Source of the DNA: Chrysiogenia bacterium
Lineage (GTDB): Bacteria > JAGRBM01
DNA: 11,255 nucleotides
Assembly: GCA_020434085.1 (NCBI GenBank)
Contig: JAGRBM010000122.1
Coordinates: forward strand, 1-11,255
Direction: 5' to 3'
Both the position numbers and the translations under genes were made by a program. Below are positions 7,023-11,255 of the stretch, piece after piece; within the stretch, counting starts at the first letter, position 1, and each line of letters starts with the position of its first letter. A model generated the notes under the pieces. It searched no databases and was not told the origin of the DNA. It was given only the letters and a program-made list of their open reading frames with translations.

Positions 7023-7870
7023 TACTTGGCCGCAAAAAAGGCCATGTAAATGGCGTCGTTGAGGACCGCGAGAATGTAGTCCGCGCCCAGCAGGCCGATT
7101 CCCAGAACCACGACCGTCTTGTTGACGTTGCGGCCCACTTCCTCGGCGCCGCCGCGGACGTGGAAGCCGTAGTAGCAGCTCACCGTGGAGATGAGCACGC
7201 CGAAGAACATGCTCTTCACAAGACCGGAGATGAAACTGTAGAGGTCGACCAGCGAAGCGACATTCGAGAAGAACAGATAGGGATTCACGTCGAGGATGAC
7301 CATCGACACGATCGAAGCGCCCAGGACGCCGATGACGATGCCGATGATGGTGAGCACCCAGCTCATCACGATCATCGCGTAGAAACGCGGAACCACCAGA
7401 TACTTGACCGGGTCGGTGGCCAGGCAGCGCATGGCGTCGATCTGATCGGTCACGTTCATGGTGCCCAGCTCGGCGGCGGTGAACGCGCCGATGCGGCCGC
7501 CCAGCAGAAGGGCGATCATCAGGGGCCCCACCTCGCGCACGGTGATGGAGGCGGAAATGCCGCCGAGCATCGCAACCGCGCCGAAGTCCAGCAGGTTCTC
7601 ATAGATCTGAATGGCGAAGATGCCGCCGACGAAGACGCCGGCAAGCACCGCGATGGGAACGCTGCGCCAGCCGGTCTGGTAGAGCTGATACTGAACGACG
7701 TCCCAGTACTGCTTGCGGCTGTAGCTGGTCTTGACGATCTGGATGAAGAACGCGACGAGCTTGCCCATTTCCTCCAGGAAATCGGTCACGGGCTGGGCGA
7801 TGCCGGCCGCAAAGCGGTCGAGCTTCTTCATCGCCGGGCTCAGTTCTGTTTTCTCTGCAGCCTGTTCCAC
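7022..7870 (-). CDS. mlaE: MlaE-family ABC permease, first of two tandem paralogues
   Basis: This 282-residue inner-membrane permease belongs to the same family as the next gene. After a polar N terminus of about 30 residues comes an interfacial helix and the first membrane spans (about 70-125). The family core GGRIGAFTAAELGTMNVTDQ, followed by IDAMRCLATDPVKYLVVPRF, lies at 124-163. The conserved YYGFHVRGGAEEVG is at 233-246, and a last hydrophobic segment follows. The start is GTG at 7870, with GGGAAC-type purines upstream; ATG at codon 14 is a possible alternative without a Shine-Dalgarno. It lies 11 bases after the nearer ATPase gene. Its polar N terminus is longer than that of its partner. 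Confidence 0.93.
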   Translation of the reverse strand: MEQAAEKTELSPAMKKLDRFAAGIAQPVTDFLEEMGKLVAFFIQIVKTSYSRKQYWDVVQYQLYQTGWRSVPIAVLAGVFVGGIFAIQIYENLLDFGAVAMLGGISASITVREVGPLMIALLLGGRIGAFTAAELGTMNVTDQIDAMRCLATDPVKYLVVPRFYAMIVMSWVLTIIGIVIGVLGASIVSMVILDVNPYLFFSNVASLVDLYSFISGLVKSMFFGVLISTVSCYYGFHVRGGAEEVGRNVNKTVVVLGIGLLGADYILAVLNDAIYMAFFAAK

Positions 7871-7881
7871 GTCCCGTTCCC

Positions 7882-8618
7882 TTATGCCATCGGCCCTTCG
7901 GAGTAGCCGTTGACGAATTGCTTGACGTAGGGGTTGTCGCTCTGCTCGATGCCCTGGGGGCTGCCGTCAAAAATGACCTTGCCTTCGTAGAGCATCACTA
8001 CCCGGTCGGCGATCTGCCGAACCGATTCCATGTCGTGGGAGACCACGATGCTGGTAACCTTGAGCTTCTGCGAGAGATCCTTGATGAGCGCGTTGAGCGT
8101 GTTGGCCGTGATCGGGTCGGCGCCCGTGGTCGGCTCATCGTAAAGAACATACTTGGGACGCAGCGCGATCGAGCGCGCCAGGGAAACGCGCTTGGCCATG
8201 CCGCCCGAGATTTCGTGAACCAGGGCGTCTTCGTAGCCGCCCATGTTTACCAGCGAGAGGTTCTCGCGCACGCGCTCGGCGATTTCCTTCTCCGAAAGAC
8301 GGGTGTGACGCCGCAGGGGGAATGCCACGTTCTCGAAGACCGAGAGCGAGTCGAAGAGTGCGGGGTTCTGAAAGACCATCGAGCACTTCTTGCGAACGTG
8401 CATGAACTGCTCTTCGTCGTAGTGAGTGATCTCTTCACCGTCGAGCCAGATCTCGCCGCGGTCGGGATTGAGCAGGCCCACCAGGTGTTTGATGGTCACG
8501 CTCTTGCCCGTGCCCGAGCCGCCGATGATGAACAGCAGCTCGCCTTCCTTGACCTCAAGGTCGATGCCGCGCAGCACCTGCTTGGTGCCAAAGGCCTTGT
8601 GCACGTCGCGATAGACGA

Positions 8619-8622
<4 letters not shown>
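7882..8622 (-). CDS. mlaF: MlaF-type ABC ATPase with complete catalytic motifs
   Basis: This 246-residue cytoplasmic ATPase of the MCE lipid transporter has every standard motif. They are the A-loop aromatic F11, Walker A GGSGTGKS (34-41), Q-loop Q85, signature ISGGMAKR (138-145), Walker B YDEPTTGADP with D162 and catalytic E163, and the H-loop histidine H196 in VSHDM. The ending NPYVKQFVNGYSEGP resembles the MlaF C terminus. The D-loop GADPIT is MlaF-like. The ATG at 8622 overlaps the stop of the other ATPase gene (ATGA, 8619-8622), which suggests that equal amounts of the two are made. It aligns with that neighbour without gaps from residue 1 to at least 198, so the pair are duplicated paralogues. 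An MlaB-like regulator is absent nearby. Confidence 0.94.
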
Positions 8623-9419
<797 letters not shown>

Positions 9420-9428
9420 CGCGTTAAA

Positions 9429-9433
9429 CTCCC
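9429..9433 (-). promoter_or_regulatory. Shine-Dalgarno that fixes the start of the first mlaF
   Basis: GGGAG on the minus strand lies 9 bases before ATG 9419. It favours that start over the in-frame GTG at 9464. Confidence 0.65.
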
Positions 9434-9565
9434 ACGGCCGTGTAAAAGCACGAACCGTCCCCACAATTCCCCCGTCGGGGTGTTGCGCCCCGAACCGGTC
9501 CCGGAAAGTCGTCGAATTCCGCCGATCTCCGGTTCCAAATGCGGTCGTGCCTAGTCAGCGCGTTC

Positions 9566-9593
9566 CGTATCACGTGGCCCCACGGGGAGTCAA
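9566..9593 (-). promoter_or_regulatory. Candidate sigma-70-like promoter of the MCE operon
   Basis: On the minus strand TTGACT (9588-9593) matches five of six -35 bases. It is followed after 16 bases by GATACG (9566-9571), a weak -10 with three of six matches. The leader to ATG 9419 would be about 140 bases. The location is right, but the -10 is poor. Confidence 0.3.
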
Positions 9594-9981
9594 CTTCGGG
9601 GCTTGAGGGCCGGGCGGCAGGGCTCGCTACGAAGCGGCCAGGTGCCGGAGAAGTTGGGGAATTGACGCAGCGCTCATAGTTGATCCCCCAGCGGCGGAGT
9701 GCTAGGAAAGCGCCCGAGTCGGGTGCGCGCGGATAAACGTATATATGAGGCCGTCGCGCGCCCGTGCCGGGCAGGGGGAAGCACACGAGGGAAGCCGCCT
9801 CCGATCATCATGCCCGCAGGCGCTCAGGGCGCGACTCGCACCCTTTTCACTTAGTTTATTTCGGCATCAACGCTGACGAAGGCGTGGCACCGGGTCAGGC
9901 AATGCGCCTCGAACCAAGGCCCGGGCAGATCACCGCCGACAGACGCGCTCAAACCACTCCACGGGGGTCCAGTCCACGAAC

Positions 9982-11255
9982 ATGGCAACGAAGAAAGCGA
10001 AATCCAGCAAGAAGAAGGCTATCAAGAAGCCCGTCTCTCACATCGTCAAGCCGGCCGGCGGCCAGAAGATCAAGGTGAAGAAGGGCGCTCTTGAAGTACC
10101 CGATGAGCCGATCATTCCCTTTATCGAAGGCGACGGCATCGGCCCGGACATCTGGGCCGCTTCGCAGGTCGTCTTCGACGCCGCGGTTGCCAAGGCCTAC
10201 AAGGGCAAGCGCAAGATTCACTGGATGGAGATCTACGCCGGTGAGAAGGCCGTTGCGACCTACGGCGACAACGCCTGGCTGCCCGACGAGACGGTCAAGG
10301 CGATTTCCGAATACAAGGTGGCCATCAAGGGCCCGCTCACCACGCCGGTGGGCGGCGGCATCCGCTCGCTCAACGTGGCGCTGCGCCAGATTCTCGACCT
10401 CTACGCCTGCGTGCGTCCGGTTCGCTACTTCGACGGCACGCCCTCGCCCATGAAGGCCCCCGAGAAGCTCGACGTCGTGATTTTCCGCGAAAACACCGAG
10501 GACATTTACCTGGGCATCGAGTTCGCCAAGGGCGCCAAGGATACCAAGGAACTCATCAAGGTCATCGAGAAGAAGAGCGGCAAGAAGATCCGTCCCGACT
10601 CGGGCATCGGTATCAAGCCCGTCTCGCGCAGCGGCACCTTCCGCATCGTGCGCCGCGCGATCCAGTACGCCATCGACAAGGGCCTGCCCACCGTGACGCT
10701 GGTTCACAAGGGCAACATCATGAAGTTCACCGAAGGTGCCTTCCGCGACTGGGGCTACGAACTCGCCAAGAAGGAATTCAAGGGCAAGGTCATCACCGAG
10801 GACGAACTCTGGAGCAAGCACAACGGCAAGGCGCCCAAGGGCAAGGTCGTCATCAACGACCGCATTGCCGATGCCATGTTCCAGCAGCTCCTGCTCCGTC
10901 CCGACGAGTACAGCGTGATTGCCACGCTCAACCTCAACGGCGACTACCTCTCGGATGCCTGCGCCGCGCAGGTGGGCGGCCTGGGCATGGCGCCCGGCGC
11001 CAACATCGGCGACAAGGCCTCCATCTTTGAGGCCACCCACGGCACCGCGCCCAAGTATGCGGGACTCGACAAGGTGAACCCGGCATCGGTCATGCTCTCG
11101 GGCGCGCTGATGTTCCAGCACATGGGCTGGGATGAAGCCGCCAAGCTCGTCTACAAGGGCATCGAGGGCGCGATCGCCAGGAAGACCGTGACCTACGATC
11201 TGGAGCGCCAGATGAAGGGCGCCAAGCTGCTCAAGTGCAGCGAGTTCGGCCAGGC
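9982..11255 (+). CDS. icd: NADP-dependent isocitrate dehydrogenase, 3' end cut by the window
   Basis: There are 424 complete codons, matching the homodimeric E. coli-type enzyme that converts isocitrate to 2-oxoglutarate, CO2 and NADPH in the citric acid cycle. Motifs are GDGIGPDI (50-57), [21 protein letters not shown]-type substrate loop with S129, FRENTEDIY and [18 protein letters not shown]...DKVNP and VTYDLER carry the lysine, tyrosine and arginine residues linked to NADP preference. S129 corresponds to E. coli Ser113, the AceK phosphorylation site. The frame ends in KCSEFGQA, so only a handful of residues are missing. The start ATG 9982 is the only usable start: no ATG, GTG or TTG lies in frame back to the TGA at 9874. 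A lysine-rich extension of 16 residues precedes the region matching E. coli. The Shine-Dalgarno is weak (GGGGG about 13 bases or more upstream). Confidence 0.96.
   Translation, partial: MATKKAKSSKKKAIKKPVSHIVKPAGGQKIKVKKGALEVPDEPIIPFIEGDGIGPDIWAASQVVFDAAVAKAYKGKRKIHWMEIYAGEKAVATYGDNAWLPDETVKAISEYKVAIKGPLTTPVGGGIRSLNVALRQILDLYACVRPVRYFDGTPSPMKAPEKLDVVIFRENTEDIYLGIEFAKGAKDTKELIKVIEKKSGKKIRPDSGIGIKPVSRSGTFRIVRRAIQYAIDKGLPTVTLVHKGNIMKFTEGAFRDWGYELAKKEFKGKVITEDELWSKHNGKAPKGKVVINDRIADAMFQQLLLRPDEYSVIATLNLNGDYLSDACAAQVGGLGMAPGANIGDKASIFEATHGTAPKYAGLDKVNPASVMLSGALMFQHMGWDEAAKLVYKGIEGAIARKTVTYDLERQMKGAKLLKCSEFGQ

Larger units (their letters stand above)
9420..9981. other. 562-bp divergent intergenic region between the MCE operon and icd
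   Basis: No convincing gene is present; the open frames crossing it have low-complexity Arg/Pro-rich products. It must hold promoters for two divergent units. Visible structure includes a nested inverted repeat (7-bp arms 9492-9498 and 9529-9535, inner 5-bp arms 9502-9506 and 9517-9521). There is also a small GCCCG/CGGGC hairpin at 9760-9772, the palindrome CACGTG at 9571-9576, and two AT-rich patches in otherwise GC-rich DNA (9732-9747 with TATATAT, and about 9845-9862). No good -35/-10 pair was found for icd. Its message may start in either AT-rich patch, but this is unproven. Confidence 0.6.

Noticed and set aside
6743-7906. A 387-codon plus-strand frame rich in His and Asp
   Set aside because: It mirrors the first mlaE gene and the start of the second; its composition is typical of an antisense shadow.
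9732-9747. TATATAT patch as an icd promoter -10
   Set aside because: No acceptable -35 hexamer lies 15-19 bases upstream, so it is noted only as an AT-rich patch.
9424-9786. A 120-codon minus-strand frame upstream of the MCE operon
   Set aside because: No domain, no Shine-Dalgarno, and an Arg/Pro-rich composition expected from GC-rich non-coding DNA.
9764-10078. A 104-codon plus-strand frame overlapping the icd start
   Set aside because: It is out of frame with icd and encodes an Arg/Ser/Pro-rich shadow with no recognisable family.
9949-11121. A 390-codon minus-strand frame
   Set aside because: It is antisense to icd, whose homology is unambiguous.

Overview
The window looks like chromosomal DNA from a GC-rich, diderm (Gram-negative) bacterium. 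The evidence is an MCE/Mla-type lipid transporter, a lipoprotein peptide-binding protein and an Escherichia coli-type NADP isocitrate dehydrogenase. A proteobacterial or deltaproteobacteria-like host fits, but the sequence alone does not fix the phylum. No mobile element, CRISPR array, tRNA or rRNA was seen.

From left to right there are three transcription units. (1) A minus-strand cluster spans 4965 down to 37: alpha/beta-hydrolase (monoacylglycerol-lipase type), peptide-binding lipoprotein, two OppB/OppC permeases and endonuclease V. From the binding protein onward every junction is a 4-base stop/start overlap, so the DNA-repair gene is translationally tied to the transporter. The OppD/OppF ATPases are not in the window. 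(2) A second minus-strand operon spans 9419 down to 5054 and ends at a perfect 13-bp GC-rich hairpin with a T tract. It encodes a complete MCE lipid-transport machine: two paralogous MlaF-type ATPases, two paralogous MlaE-type permeases and one long MlaD-type MCE protein with a proline-rich tail. (3) A divergent plus-strand icd gene starts at 9982 and runs off the right edge, missing only its last few codons. A 562-bp non-coding region separates units 2 and 3.

The most interesting system is the MCE operon. Canonical MlaFEDB uses homodimers of one ATPase and one permease. Here both are duplicated in tandem, and no MlaB- or MlaC-like gene is seen. The two ATPases align without a gap from residue 1 to residue 198. 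One keeps the switch histidine of the H-loop (H196) and the other has glutamine (Q196). This predicts a heteromeric exporter or importer with one consensus and one degenerate ATP site, an architecture better known from ABC exporters than from Mla. Secondary points are the nfi-opp translational coupling, a palindrome that supplies the nfi stop codon, and a lysine-rich N-terminal extension on isocitrate dehydrogenase.
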